Source of the DNA: Sporobacter sp038405045
Lineage (GTDB): Bacteria; Bacillota; Clostridia; Oscillospirales; Oscillospiraceae
Assembly (NCBI GenBank): GCA_038405045.1
Contig: JBBZIV010000001.1
Span: 992,001 to 1,056,000 of the forward strand
DNA length: 64,000 bases
Direction: 5' to 3'
The position numbers and the translations under genes were made by a program. The notes under the pieces were generated by a model. It did not search any database, had not been told where the DNA came from, and saw only the letters and a list, made by a program, of their open reading frames with translations. Shown here one piece after another: positions 27,841 through 36,778 of this stretch (positions are counted from its first letter, which is position 1; each line of letters opens with the position of its first letter).

Positions 27841-29094
27841 TTAAATCCCGCGGAACATCTGAACCTCTTTATTCGTGTTCTCGAACAGCGTCAACTGCGT
27901 GCGCAGGGCGAGCGCTTCTGGTTTTTCCCACGGTTTCGTCATGCCGGAGCGCTGTTTTGTCTGTGTCTCCAGGATCTGGCCGATCAGTGTGTTGGACAGA
28001 AGAAAGCCCAGTGGCGTGAAGCTCCAGCGGCCTTCCGAAAAGGACGCCCAGCCTTTCGATTCATAAAAGCGCAAAAGTTTCACCGTGCTGTCCATACTGC
28101 AGGGATAAATATCGTAATACTCTTTCTCGGAGATGCCATGCGTCGTCCGCAGGCGGAGCATGAGATACTCGCCCGCGAGCTCGAAGCCGGAGATTTCCTC
28201 CGTCATGTCAACGACGGGGCGCCCGGCGATGATATTGTCGCTATATTTTTCAAGGTCTGCTATATGATTGTAGCGCTTGCCGCCGATGTACGAGTGTGCC
28301 GCAGCGCCAAAGCCGAGATACTCGTCTCCAAACCAATACTTCATATTGTGGCGCGATTCATAGGAGCGGCGGGCAAAATTTGAAATCTCATACTGCTTGA
28401 GGCCGAATCGGCTGAGCGTTTCGACAGCGTAGAGATACATATCCGCCTGCGTGTCATCGTCCGGCAGAAACGGCGAATCCTTATATATGTAGAGTTGGGA
28501 GCCCTCCTCAATTTTCAGCCCATAACAGGAGATGTGTTCCGGCTTTAACGCGGCTGCCCTACCCAGCGTATCGGCCCAGTCATCCCGCGTTTGAGACGGC
28601 AGCCCGTAAATGAGGTCAATGCTGATATTGTCAAACCCAGCCTCTCGGGCGTTTTTAACCGTTTCTTCGGCGTCGGCAAACGTATGTTTTCTGCCGAGAC
28701 TTTTTAAAAGTGCGTCATTGGCTGACTGCACACCAATGGAAAGGCGGTTAAACCCGGCACGGCGTAGCCGCAGAAGGTCGGCCTTTGTAATGCTGGCAGG
28801 ATTGACTTCTGTCGTAACCTCCGCATCCAAGAGGACGTGCCCGTATTTTTTCAGCGCGTCAAAGAGCGCGATAAGCCGGTCGCTGCCGTAAATGCTCGGT
28901 GTGCCGCCGCCGAAATAGATCGTGTCCGTCAGGTAGCCGTCTAGCTGCGGGCCGTATTCCCTGATATGGCTTAAAAGGGCATGCTGATAGACCGGCATCA
29001 GCTTCTCGTGGCCGGACAGCGAATAAAAATCGCAGTAGGCGCATTTGCCGGCGCAAAACGGTATATGAATATAAACGCCAAGATATTTATCCAT
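27841..29094 (-). CDS. hemW: Radical SAM protein HemW
   Basis: A 417-residue radical SAM protein of the HemN/HemW group. The cluster motif CAGKCAYC is at 14-21, followed by the SAM-binding GGGTPS and the HemW-type NLSIGVQS-like LSIGVQSANDALLKSLGRKH. The N terminus lacks the extension that distinguishes HemN (true coproporphyrinogen dehydrogenase), so a heme chaperone-like role is more likely. The C-terminal winged-helix region is complete. ATG 29094 follows GGAG. It lies 44 bases after the kinase-like gene on the same strand. Confidence 0.93.
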   Translation of the reverse strand: MDKYLGVYIHIPFCAGKCAYCDFYSLSGHEKLMPVYQHALLSHIREYGPQLDGYLTDTIYFGGGTPSIYGSDRLIALFDALKKYGHVLLDAEVTTEVNPASITKADLLRLRRAGFNRLSIGVQSANDALLKSLGRKHTFADAEETVKNAREAGFDNISIDLIYGLPSQTRDDWADTLGRAAALKPEHISCYGLKIEEGSQLYIYKDSPFLPDDDTQADMYLYAVETLSRFGLKQYEISNFARRSYESRHNMKYWFGDEYLGFGAAAHSYIGGKRYNHIADLEKYSDNIIAGRPVVDMTEEISGFELAGEYLMLRLRTTHGISEKEYYDIYPCSMDSTVKLLRFYESKGWASFSEGRWSFTPLGFLLSNTLIGQILETQTKQRSGMTKPWEKPEALALRTQLTLFENTNKEVQMFRGI

Positions 29095-29138
29095 TCAAAG
29101 CTCCGCACGTTTCAAGGCTGTCTTCAGCAGCCGGTATG

Positions 29139-30218
29139 TCAGTCCATATAAAGCTGCGAATATTGATCATAGCTGATAACGCCGGACAACTCCGTCAGGA
29201 GTTGCTGCATGCCTTCACTTTCATAGTCGACTCGGCTCGTCCTGAAATCCGTTTCATCCGGCTGGGTAAGCGGAATGGAGACGGTAACGGTCGTCCCAGC
29301 GCCGGGTCGGCTTTCCAACACGGCGCTGCCGCCGTGCAGCCGTGCAATATTCTGAACAATTGTCAACCCCATGCCAAGGCCTGTTTCCGTGTCCGATATT
29401 TCTTTTAAAACATGATATTTGTTCCAAGCAGAACGCAATGCCTCACTGTCGATACCCTGTCCGTCATCCGAAACCGTAACGACGCAGCGCATATTGGCCG
29501 ACATGACGGAAACCGCCAGATTGCCGCCCGGCGGTGTGCAAGCCAAACTGTTTGACAGAAGATTGAGCACCATCTTTTCAATTTTACTTTGATCGGCATA
29601 AATCACAAGATTCTGCTCATCCGATGAAAATTTGAGCGTGACGCCGGTGCCCTGAACAAGATGCTGGGCAGAATCAATGAGATCCCTGCAAACCGCTACG
29701 AGATCAAACGATTTGCGATCCATCGGCACATCGTCACGCAGGATGCCGTCCAAATCACTGAGATTGTTCGTAATGCGCAGCATGTTGTAATAGCAGTGAT
29801 AAATCATTGCGCCGTACCGGACAAGGCGTGGATTGCCAAGATTCTCAATATACGGCAAGAGCAAATTTGACGACATTTTCAAAACGGACAGCATATTTTT
29901 CAGTTCCATGCTCACCGCTGAAAGCAGGCCATAAGTCTCCCTGTCGCATTTGCGAACCGGAAGATAAAAACTCATGATTCTGCAGTCGTCAATCATCGTT
30001 ACCGTCACCGTCGTCAAAACGCCAGCGATGACCGCCCCGCCGACATACGAATCTGCCCCGTGCGCTAAAAGCTCGCAGGGGAAAATTTCCTCTGGCGTTT
30101 TGGAGCCGATATTTTCAATCAGCTTGGCTGCCGCGTTGTTATAAAACCGGATTTTTCCGTCTTTTACGGCAATCAGGACTTCTTCCTGATGCATAGGATT
30201 CTTTGTTTGATCTGCCAA
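29139..30218 (-). CDS. Histidine-kinase-like protein lacking the phospho-acceptor His
   Basis: A 359-residue cytoplasmic protein without transmembrane segments. A PAS-like domain covers about 10-85 (ILIAVKDGKIRFYNNAAAKL-like). A HisKA-like helix pair follows, but the H-box that normally reads SHELR reads SMELK at 103-107, so Met replaces the His. The HATPase domain is intact: N-box NLLSNSL, G1 DDGQGI near 257-262 and GLGMGLTI near 282-289. It may be an ATP-binding pseudokinase or act on another protein. No response regulator is adjacent. Start TTG 30218 has GGAG 4 bases upstream; ATG 30194 is the alternative. Confidence 0.82.
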   Translation of the reverse strand: MADQTKNPMHQEEVLIAVKDGKIRFYNNAAAKLIENIGSKTPEEIFPCELLAHGADSYVGGAVIAGVLTTVTVTMIDDCRIMSFYLPVRKCDRETYGLLSAVSMELKNMLSVLKMSSNLLLPYIENLGNPRLVRYGAMIYHCYYNMLRITNNLSDLDGILRDDVPMDRKSFDLVAVCRDLIDSAQHLVQGTGVTLKFSSDEQNLVIYADQSKIEKMVLNLLSNSLACTPPGGNLAVSVMSANMRCVVTVSDDGQGIDSEALRSAWNKYHVLKEISDTETGLGMGLTIVQNIARLHGGSAVLESRPGAGTTVTVSIPLTQPDETDFRTSRVDYESEGMQQLLTELSGVISYDQYSQLYMD

Positions 30219-30314
30219 GGCACTCCGCCCCGTTTCTATTTATGTTTATCCATGTGACAACAGGGAAAAAAAATACCCGTTAAAAATTAGAAATGACCGT
30301 CGCATAACAGACTG

Positions 30315-30327
30315 TGTAAAATTTACA
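30315..30327. promoter_or_regulatory. Perfect palindrome between divergent genes
   Basis: TGTAAAATTTACA is a full 13-base palindrome in the gap between the kinase-like gene and gap. It may be a regulator site; no factor can be named. Confidence 0.3.
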
Positions 30328-30414
30328 TTGTTCTTTATAATAACAAATAAAGCGTGTCTTAACAACCGTTTATGTCACATTTTGTTAAAAACATAAAAAC
30401 AAAATAAAATTACT

Positions 30415-30443
30415 TTGAATTTATATGGATTTACTGGTATAAT
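30415..30443 (+). promoter_or_regulatory. Sigma-A promoter of gap
   Basis: TTGAAT (30415-30420), 17 bases and TATAAT (30438-30443), 34 bases before the start codon. Confidence 0.75.
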
Positions 30444-30477
30444 TCCGGTGATAATCTGCAAAAAACGGAGGACGACT

Positions 30478-31485
30478 ATGAGCATCAGAATTGGCATCAC
30501 CGGCTTCGGCAGAATAGGGCGGCTTGTTTTGCGGGCCAGCCTTGACCACGAGAACATCGAGGTCGCCGGTATTAACGCAACTGTTGCGCCGGATTATATG
30601 GCGTACATGATGAAATACGATACGATCCACGGCCGTTTCGGCCATGAGATTACATACGATGATGGTGCCCTCATCATCGACGGGAAAAGAATCCCGACCT
30701 ATTCCGACAGAAATCCTGAGGTCATCCCTTGGTCCGACGCCGGTGTTGAATATCTCGTTGATTCAACAGGCCAGTTTAAAACGATGGATAAAGCCGCTGT
30801 GCACCTGAAGGCCGGTGCTAAGAAGGTCATCGTGACGGCACCGTCTTCCGATATCCCAATGTTCGTCATGGGCGTCAACACCGACTCGTACGACCCCTCG
30901 ATGACGATTGTCTCGAATGCCTCGTGCACGACGAATTGTTTGGCCCCAATGGCAAAAATTTTAAACGACGCCTATGGTATCACCAGCGGTCTGATGACAA
31001 CGATTCATTCGGTGACGGCGTCTCAAAAGACGGTTGACGGCAAGTCTCTGAAGGACTGGCGTGGCGGCCGCGCTGCATCTTACAACATCATCCCCTCCTC
31101 AACAGGCGCTGCCAAGGCCGTCGGTGAAGTGATTCCAGCGCTTAAGGGAAAGCTCACCGGCATGTCTATGCGCGTACCGACGCTCGATGTCTCGGCTGTT
31201 GATCTCACCGTCAATCTGGCGAAGGCTGCCAAATACGAGGACGTCTGCGCCCTGATGAAAAACGCCTCGGAAACCGCTTTTCAAGGTATTTTGGCTTACA
31301 CCGAAGATGAAGTTGTCTCCAGCGATTTCATCGGCGACCCCCACATCTCCATTTTTGACGCTAAGGCCGGCATCGCCCTGACCGACACATTTATGAAGCT
31401 CATTGCCTGGTATGACAACGAGTATGGTTACTCCGACAAGGTGCTATCCATCGTTGAGCACATGTACAAAGTCGACCACAAGTAG
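30478..31485 (+). CDS. gap: Glyceraldehyde-3-phosphate dehydrogenase, GapA (eukaryote/E. coli-like) type
   Basis: Glycolytic oxidation of G3P to 1,3-bisphosphoglycerate. The 335-residue protein has the Rossmann motif GFGRIG at 9-14, catalytic SNASCTTNC with Cys 150, and His 177 in MTTIHSV. The sequence TVDGKSLKDWRGGRAA marks the E. coli GapA-like clade rather than the usual clostridial GapC. The Asp that follows N33 in NAD-specific enzymes is Ala 34 here, and the Pro of the VDGPS loop is Lys 189; both changes could relax NAD specificity towards NADP. ATG 30478 has GGAGG upstream; the longer frame overlaps the promoter. Confidence 0.96.
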   Translation: MSIRIGITGFGRIGRLVLRASLDHENIEVAGINATVAPDYMAYMMKYDTIHGRFGHEITYDDGALIIDGKRIPTYSDRNPEVIPWSDAGVEYLVDSTGQFKTMDKAAVHLKAGAKKVIVTAPSSDIPMFVMGVNTDSYDPSMTIVSNASCTTNCLAPMAKILNDAYGITSGLMTTIHSVTASQKTVDGKSLKDWRGGRAASYNIIPSSTGAAKAVGEVIPALKGKLTGMSMRVPTLDVSAVDLTVNLAKAAKYEDVCALMKNASETAFQGILAYTEDEVVSSDFIGDPHISIFDAKAGIALTDTFMKLIAWYDNEYGYSDKVLSIVEHMYKVDHK

Positions 31486-31504
31486 TATTGACTAACTGCA
31501 TCTG

Positions 31505-31534
31505 ACCGGAGAGGCTTGCCTCTCCGGTTTTTTT
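31505..31534 (+). terminator. Intrinsic terminator after gap
   Basis: ACCGGAGAGG pairs with CCTCTCCGGT around CTTG, followed by seven T. Confidence 0.92.
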
Positions 31535-31660
31535 GCGTCAAAAAACGTTCAATCATTTTCCAGTGTAAATAATTCCCCTGCGAATATACTACAGTTACAT
31601 AATTAGACATCCACGCCGGGCTTGCCGTCGGTACACCGGCGCGGTCATATGAGGATTTTC

Positions 31661-33199
31661 ATGCTGGAAAATATTTTTGGGCGCTCCACGTCGAAGCGGG
31701 CTCGTCCGTCGCCAGATGCGTCTGAGCCGGAAAAAAAGCCGGAAAGCCGCATCTTAGGTGACCTTGAGATAATAAAAAACTTTCTATTTGATTATTTTAA
31801 AGGCACGGTTGACCTCGTCTTCAGAGAGGTCAGCCTGTTTTCCGATGTCAAGGGGCTCCTTGTCTACTTCAGCGGGCTGGCCAATGATACGATTTTAAAC
31901 CGGGATGTGCTCCATTCCTTTTGCATGAACACACAGACGCTTGATTTTCATGCGGTCCGGCGCGATCCGTCACTGCTGCGGCAGATTGTTTCTGTCGCCA
32001 ATGTCGACATCGAAAGCGATCTTCAGAAGGCGGCCGATATTTTACTCGACGGAACCAGTGTGTTATTCGTGGACCATCTTGCGGTAGCCGTTTTAATCAA
32101 CAGCAAAGACTATGAAAAGCGGGCGATATCGGAGCCTTCAAACGAGACGGTAATTCGCGGGCCTAAAGAAAGCTTCATTGAGGACATACAGACGAATATG
32201 ATGCTTCTGCGCCGAAAGATAAAAAATCACCGCCTTGTCTTTAAAAGCGTAACGCTGGGCAGCCAGACCAGCACACCAATTGCCATTGCCTACCTCGACG
32301 GGATTGCCCGCGAAGATGTCATCAAAGAGGTCAATACGCGGCTTGAGGCCATTGACACGGATGCCATCCTCGATGCTGGTATGATCGAGCAATATATCGA
32401 GGATCACAGATTTTCTTTATTCCCGACAATTGCTAATACGGAAAAGCCCGATGTCGCAGCCGCCAAGCTGCTGGAAGGGCGCGTCGGTATTTTATGCGGG
32501 GGCAGCCCACACATGATGACCGTGCCGACGCTATTTATCGAATATTTTCAAACAAGCGAGGATTACTACAACAGATTTTATTTTGCCCAGGTCATGCGTT
32601 TTCTCCGCTATATCTGTTTTCTAATAACAACGATGCTCCCGGCGATTTACGTGGCGCTGCAAGTGTTTCATCAAGAGATGATCCCGACGGTGCTGCTCGT
32701 CAAAATGTCCGGCGCGATGAGCGGCATCCCCTTCCCGACCGTTATTGAAGCACTGATTATGATTTTCTTTTACGAGGTGCTGCGTGAGGCAGGGACACGC
32801 CTGCCGCGCGTCATCGGACCGGCCATCAGCATTGTGGGTGCGCTGATCGTCGGTGAGGCATCTGTTAACGCCGGTCTCGTCAGTTCAACAATCGTTATCG
32901 TCGTCGCCCTGTCGGCAATCTGCAGCTTTGCCTTGCCGGGGCTTTTAGAACCGATTATCATTCTGCGCCTCGTCTTTGTTTTCGCGGGCGGATTTCTCGG
33001 GCTTTTCGGGGTTGTGTGCGGCGTTTATCTCGTGATCATCCACCTCTGCTCACTTCAGTCCTTTGGCATGGAATACACGTCTCCCTTTGCGACCTTTAAC
33101 ATACGCAACCTGCGGGACAGCCTGCTCCGTTATCCGCTGGCAATGCTCAAAACGCGTCCGGCCGGTATCGTCGGCAGGAATAAAACACGCCAGAAATGA
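31661..33199 (+). CDS. Spore germination protein GerA family (GerKA-like)
   Basis: A-subunit of a germinant receptor in the spore inner membrane. The 512-residue protein has an N-terminal hydrophilic domain (to about 300), then four to six membrane segments (about 310-470). Conserved features include GTVDLVFREVSLFSDVKGLLVYFSG-like sequence early, KLLEGRVGILCGGSP and IPFPTVIEALIMIFFYEVLREAGTRLP-like sequence in the membrane part. ATG 31661 has GAGG 6 bases upstream, better than the ATG at 31649. The order gerA-gerC-gerB in one operon is seen in many Clostridia. Expression in the forespore under sigma-G is expected; no clear promoter could be assigned. Confidence 0.93.
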   Translation: MLENIFGRSTSKRARPSPDASEPEKKPESRILGDLEIIKNFLFDYFKGTVDLVFREVSLFSDVKGLLVYFSGLANDTILNRDVLHSFCMNTQTLDFHAVRRDPSLLRQIVSVANVDIESDLQKAADILLDGTSVLFVDHLAVAVLINSKDYEKRAISEPSNETVIRGPKESFIEDIQTNMMLLRRKIKNHRLVFKSVTLGSQTSTPIAIAYLDGIAREDVIKEVNTRLEAIDTDAILDAGMIEQYIEDHRFSLFPTIANTEKPDVAAAKLLEGRVGILCGGSPHMMTVPTLFIEYFQTSEDYYNRFYFAQVMRFLRYICFLITTMLPAIYVALQVFHQEMIPTVLLVKMSGAMSGIPFPTVIEALIMIFFYEVLREAGTRLPRVIGPAISIVGALIVGEASVNAGLVSSTIVIVVALSAICSFALPGLLEPIIILRLVFVFAGGFLGLFGVVCGVYLVIIHLCSLQSFGMEYTSPFATFNIRNLRDSLLRYPLAMLKTRPAGIVGRNKTRQK

Positions 33200-33215
33200 A
33201 AAGAGGCGACAATCC

Positions 33216-34439
33216 GTGAAAAAACAATTTGTCAGAAAAGGCGCTGTTATCGTTCTGGTAATATCTATCATCAGTACGCTGGCAGGCTGTTGGGATCGCC
33301 GGGAACTCAACACCCTTGGCATCACCAGTTCCATCGGCATTGAGAGGAAAGACGGCGTTTATCATCTGGCCATAGAAGTGTATCACGCCGAGCAGCCCGG
33401 CAAAGTCGTCAAGCAGGAAAATAAATCGGACTTTTTGCTGACGACCGGGACATCTTTTTTTGACGCACTGCGGAATGTCGATACGGAATACGACAAAAAA
33501 ATCTTTCTATATCAGACGAAAGAACTGATTATCGGTGACGAAACGGCGCGAGAAGGGTTTATCGACGTGCTTGACTTCTGGATGCGCCGCTATGAGACAT
33601 GGCCAAATACGTATGTTCTTGTATCTCCCGAAGATTCACCGGCCGAGCTGCTGGGGATGAAACGGGGCAGCGAAGAGGTCACCGCCAATTATCTCGATAA
33701 ACTTGAAGAAAACGAAAATTTGACCGGTAAAACGTTACACACAAGCGTTTCGGAGTTTCTTCGGTTATATTTTGATAACGGTTATGCACTGTGCGGCACC
33801 ATCCTCCAGCAAAAAGACGACGAATCGGCACCAACGCAGCCCAGGGGGAACGGTGGTGGTGATTCCGCACAAAAAAGCCTCAACCTTCTAAAAGCGGAGG
33901 GTTCTGCAGTCTTTTCCGGCCAAAAGCTAATTGGTTATTTGGATGGTGTTGAAACGCGGGCACTCAACTTGATCAGTGGAAAGCTTAAGCGAGCGGTTAT
34001 TGTTTCACCCTCTCCGGCCGGGAACGGAAATAATTCCATTGAAGTACTGCGCGCCGGTGCCAAGATGGAGGTTTTGGAGCTCGGAGACAAACCTCGGCTG
34101 AAAGTCGTAATTAAAGTGAGAGGAAAGCTCGTTGAGGAGTCGGGCACGGAAAACCTTGCCATGAACCGCAGTGTTTTGCGTCAAATCGAGGCTTTGAACA
34201 GCCAGACGATCAAGGCGGAGGCCGAACAGGTTATTAAAAAGGCACAGGATGAGCTCTGTCTGGATATTTTCGGTTTTAGCGGCGCGGTCCACCGGCAGCA
34301 TCCAGATCAGTGGCGCGCGCTGAAAGAGCGCTGGAATGAATTGTTCAGCAAAGCCGATGTCACCGTGGAGGTACAGACGACAATCCGTCGGATTGGGCTT
34401 CTGGAGACGCCACTGAACAGGAGGGCTACTGTCAAATGA
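33216..34439 (+). CDS. Spore germination lipoprotein, Ger(x)C family
   Basis: C-subunit of the germinant receptor, a lipoprotein of 407 residues. A signal peptide at 1-24 ends in the lipobox LAGC with Cys 25, followed by WDRRELNTLGI, the family signature. Later GTSFFDALRNVDTEYDKKIF and DFWMRRYETWPNTYVLVS match Ger(x)C. The start is GTG 33216 behind GAGG at 9 bases, 16 bases after gerA; the longer frame overlaps gerA and has no Shine-Dalgarno sequence. It overlaps gerB by four bases (ATGA). Confidence 0.93.
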   Translation: MKKQFVRKGAVIVLVISIISTLAGCWDRRELNTLGITSSIGIERKDGVYHLAIEVYHAEQPGKVVKQENKSDFLLTTGTSFFDALRNVDTEYDKKIFLYQTKELIIGDETAREGFIDVLDFWMRRYETWPNTYVLVSPEDSPAELLGMKRGSEEVTANYLDKLEENENLTGKTLHTSVSEFLRLYFDNGYALCGTILQQKDDESAPTQPRGNGGGDSAQKSLNLLKAEGSAVFSGQKLIGYLDGVETRALNLISGKLKRAVIVSPSPAGNGNNSIEVLRAGAKMEVLELGDKPRLKVVIKVRGKLVEESGTENLAMNRSVLRQIEALNSQTIKAEAEQVIKKAQDELCLDIFGFSGAVHRQHPDQWRALKERWNELFSKADVTVEVQTTIRRIGLLETPLNRRATVK

Positions 34440-35614
34440 AAATCATCGGTTCTATGAAGCTGACGCCGTTTCAGCTCGTTGCGCTCGTCTTATCAAACAG
34501 AATCCTCATTAATTTCGGTTTCACGCCGACGGCGCTTTTGCCGCCGGCTAATCAGGACGCCTGGATCGTCGATCTTCTGACGGGCGTTTATATTGCGATT
34601 CTCTATATCCCGCCTTTATTTCTGGCCAACAAATTCCGCAATATTTTTATAACGGATTATTATCGGATTATCCTTGGGAAATGGGTTGGCAAAATCTTAG
34701 CCGTTTTCATCTCGCTTTATCTTTTATGGTGGACGTTTATCTTTTCAACTATTTTGCTCGATTTTATCAAATCATCCTCCCTCGTCATGACGCCGCAATC
34801 GGTTCTGCTTGTTGTTTTAATGCTATGCACAATTTTTGCTGCCTTCAAGGGTTTTAACGTCATTACAAAAGCGGCGGAAATTATCATCTTCTATATGCTC
34901 GCCATCATTATCGCGTTTACGCTGCTGGGCATCAACAAAATGGATTTCTCCGTCTTCTCCCCTGTTTTGAAAGACTCAAATTTTCTCACCATCAACAAAT
35001 CGGCATTGTTTTACGGTGCCGGGCGATTTTCAGACGGCGTCTTTTTTCTCGTGGCCTTTGCCTTTTTGGATAAAAAATATAGCGTTAACAAAACCTTTTT
35101 CAGCTTCCTTATCCCCGCCACGCTTATTTATATACTCATCACGCTGTCAACGCAGTCCGTGCTTGGTATCGAGCTGACGAAGCATTTCAACTTTCCGTAT
35201 TTCGAGTTTATCAAGCAAATCAACGTGTTTGAAATCTTCCAGCGCATCGAGTACCTGAACATGACGGCGTGGGTCGCCGGCTTCCTCTTCAAGCTATCGG
35301 CCTTTACGCTTATTCCGGCACTTATTTTGAAGGAAGTGCTCGGTATGAAGTCGGAAAAGCCCGTCGTCATCGGTTATGCGCTCGTCGTGCTTATCGGCCT
35401 TCTCATATCGCCCTACACGTATAATGTTGTCTATCGAAACGAAATTTTTACGCATGTCTTTTACTATATCTCGTTTTTCACGTTTGTCGTGCCATTTTTC
35501 GTCATGCTCATTTACTTCATGCGTCGAAGAAAAGTCGATGCCGAGATAACGCTCCTGCGGGAACGGCTCTTCCCACCGGACGGGCAGGTTCTGCCGGAGA
35601 ACACGGCATCGTAA
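34436..35614 (+). CDS. Spore germination permease, GerB family
   Basis: B-subunit of the germinant receptor, an APC-superfamily membrane protein that binds the germinant. The 392 residues contain about ten hydrophobic segments from residue 10 to 365. The N-terminal MKLTPFQLVALVLSNRILI and central GAGRFSDGVFF are typical. The ATG overlaps the gerC stop, so translation is coupled. A terminator follows between this gene and convergent sigG. Confidence 0.92.
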   Translation: MKIIGSMKLTPFQLVALVLSNRILINFGFTPTALLPPANQDAWIVDLLTGVYIAILYIPPLFLANKFRNIFITDYYRIILGKWVGKILAVFISLYLLWWTFIFSTILLDFIKSSSLVMTPQSVLLVVLMLCTIFAAFKGFNVITKAAEIIIFYMLAIIIAFTLLGINKMDFSVFSPVLKDSNFLTINKSALFYGAGRFSDGVFFLVAFAFLDKKYSVNKTFFSFLIPATLIYILITLSTQSVLGIELTKHFNFPYFEFIKQINVFEIFQRIEYLNMTAWVAGFLFKLSAFTLIPALILKEVLGMKSEKPVVIGYALVVLIGLLISPYTYNVVYRNEIFTHVFYYISFFTFVVPFFVMLIYFMRRRKVDAEITLLRERLFPPDGQVLPENTAS

Positions 35615-35619
35615 CAACA

Positions 35620-35670
35620 ACGCGGGGTACCCGAGTTTGTACTGCTCGGATACCCCGCGTGGCTTTTCTT
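35620..35670. terminator. Terminator between convergent gerB and sigG
   Basis: ACGCGGGGTA plus CCGAG pairs with CTCGG plus TACCCCGCGT around a 9-base loop, then GGCTTTTCTT. Confidence 0.8.
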
Positions 35671-35674
35671 ACTG

Positions 35675-36445
35675 TCACAGATTCTTTTTAATTTGGTTAA
35701 TCGCGTTCTTCTCAAGCCTTGATACCTGCGCCTGACTGATGCCGACTTCACTGGCGACCTCCATTTGCGTTTTGCCATAGAAAAAGCGGAGGGCCAGAAT
35801 ATGCTTCTCACGGTCGCCCAGTCGGGCGATGGCGTCGTTCAACGCAATCTGCTCCAGCCAGTTTTCATCGGTGTTTTTAGTATCGGAGACCTGATCCATC
35901 ACGCAGATGCTCTCGCCGCCGTCGGTGTATAAGGGCTCGTAGAGCGAAACCGGGTCTGTGATGGCATCAAGGGCGAAGACGACCTCCTCCCGTTTGATGC
36001 CGAGCGCCTGAGCCAGCTCGTCCACCGTCGGTTCGCGCTGCGTGTCGTTTGTGAGTTTTTCTTTCATTTGAAGCGCTTTATACGCCGTGTCACGCATGCT
36101 GCGGCTGACGCGGATGCTGCTGTTGTCCCGCAGATAACGGCGGATTTCACCGATGATCATGGGGACGCCGTAAGTGGAGAAACGGACATTTAAGGCGGTG
36201 TCAAAATTATCGATGGCCTTCATGAGGCCGATGCAGCCAACCTGGAACAGGTCGTCAACATTTTCGCCGCGATTGATGAATTTCTGAATGACGGATAAAA
36301 CAAGCCGGAGATTTCCGGCTATAAGCTCTTCTCTGGCCTTTTTGTCACCTGCCTTACTTTTTTTCAACAGTTCGGTCGTCTCATCGTTTTTTAAAACCTT
36401 GAGTTTGGCCGTGTTGACGCCGCAGATTTCGACCTTGCCCGGCAA
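35675..36445 (-). CDS. sigG: RNA polymerase sigma factor SigG (late forespore)
   Basis: Forespore-specific sigma factor that drives SASP, germinant receptor and other late genes. The 256 residues begin with the SigG hallmark KVEICGVNTAKLKVLKN (4-20), the segment that also interacts with anti-sigma factors, followed by regions 2 (NRGENVDDLFQVGCIGLMKA), 3 and 4 (KTQMEVASEVGISQAQVSRL). The start is TTG 36445 with GGAGG 8 bases upstream. A good sigma-F-like promoter lies at 36483-36512. The spoIIGA-sigE-sigG order matches Bacillus and Clostridium. Confidence 0.97.
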   Translation of the reverse strand: MPGKVEICGVNTAKLKVLKNDETTELLKKSKAGDKKAREELIAGNLRLVLSVIQKFINRGENVDDLFQVGCIGLMKAIDNFDTALNVRFSTYGVPMIIGEIRRYLRDNSSIRVSRSMRDTAYKALQMKEKLTNDTQREPTVDELAQALGIKREEVVFALDAITDPVSLYEPLYTDGGESICVMDQVSDTKNTDENWLEQIALNDAIARLGDREKHILALRFFYGKTQMEVASEVGISQAQVSRLEKNAINQIKKNL

Positions 36446-36482
36446 CCGTCAGCCCTCCCTGTCCTTTGGAAATTGACGTAGT

Positions 36483-36512
36483 CAGTATTTCCGCGGGAAG
36501 GGAATTTCATAC
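36483..36512 (-). promoter_or_regulatory. Candidate sigma-F promoter of sigG
   Basis: On the minus strand GTATG (36508-36512), 15 bases and GGAAATACTG (36483-36492). The -10 fits the sigma-F form GGNNANAHTR exactly. Sigma-F transcription of spoIIIG is known in Bacillus. Confidence 0.5.
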
Positions 36513-36608
36513 AGTTCCGACAGGGCGTAAAATTTCGTTTTTGCTATGTATTAAAGGCCGTCATTCTGAGAAAAATATGGGCCAAAATTGATGCCCCAAA
36601 ATGTGAAA

Positions 36609-36642
36609 GGTCCGTCGGTACAAAACCGGCGGACCTTTTTGG
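36609..36642. terminator. Hairpin between sigE and sigG
   Basis: GGTCCGTCGGT pairs with ACCGGCGGACC (one G-U), with five T on the plus strand and a weaker TTTCACATTTT on the minus strand. It may limit read-through from sigE into sigG. Confidence 0.55.
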
Positions 36643-36668
36643 CTTTGGATGCGGGCGATTGGCAACGT

Positions 36669-36765
36669 GCCCTCATCCGTCACGACTTCATCGTGCCACC
36701 TTCCCCAGCGGGGAAGGCTTATACGGGGTCATGGGGGCTGAAGCCCCTATATCGATCTCGGGCAA
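36669..36765. repeat. Double-hairpin element plus a GGGGTCATGGGGGC palindrome
   Basis: A copy of CCCTCATCCGTCACGACTTC... (36670-36720) and then GGGGCTGAAGCCCC (about 36735). They lie in the 333-base gap between sigE and sigG, which holds no gene. Confidence 0.75.
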
Positions 36766-36778
36766 CGCGTGGAAAGAT

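Noticed and set aside
31560..31600. Sigma-G promoter for the gerA operon (TATACTA near 31584)
   Set aside because: The -10 is fair, but no acceptable -35 lies at 17-18 bases.
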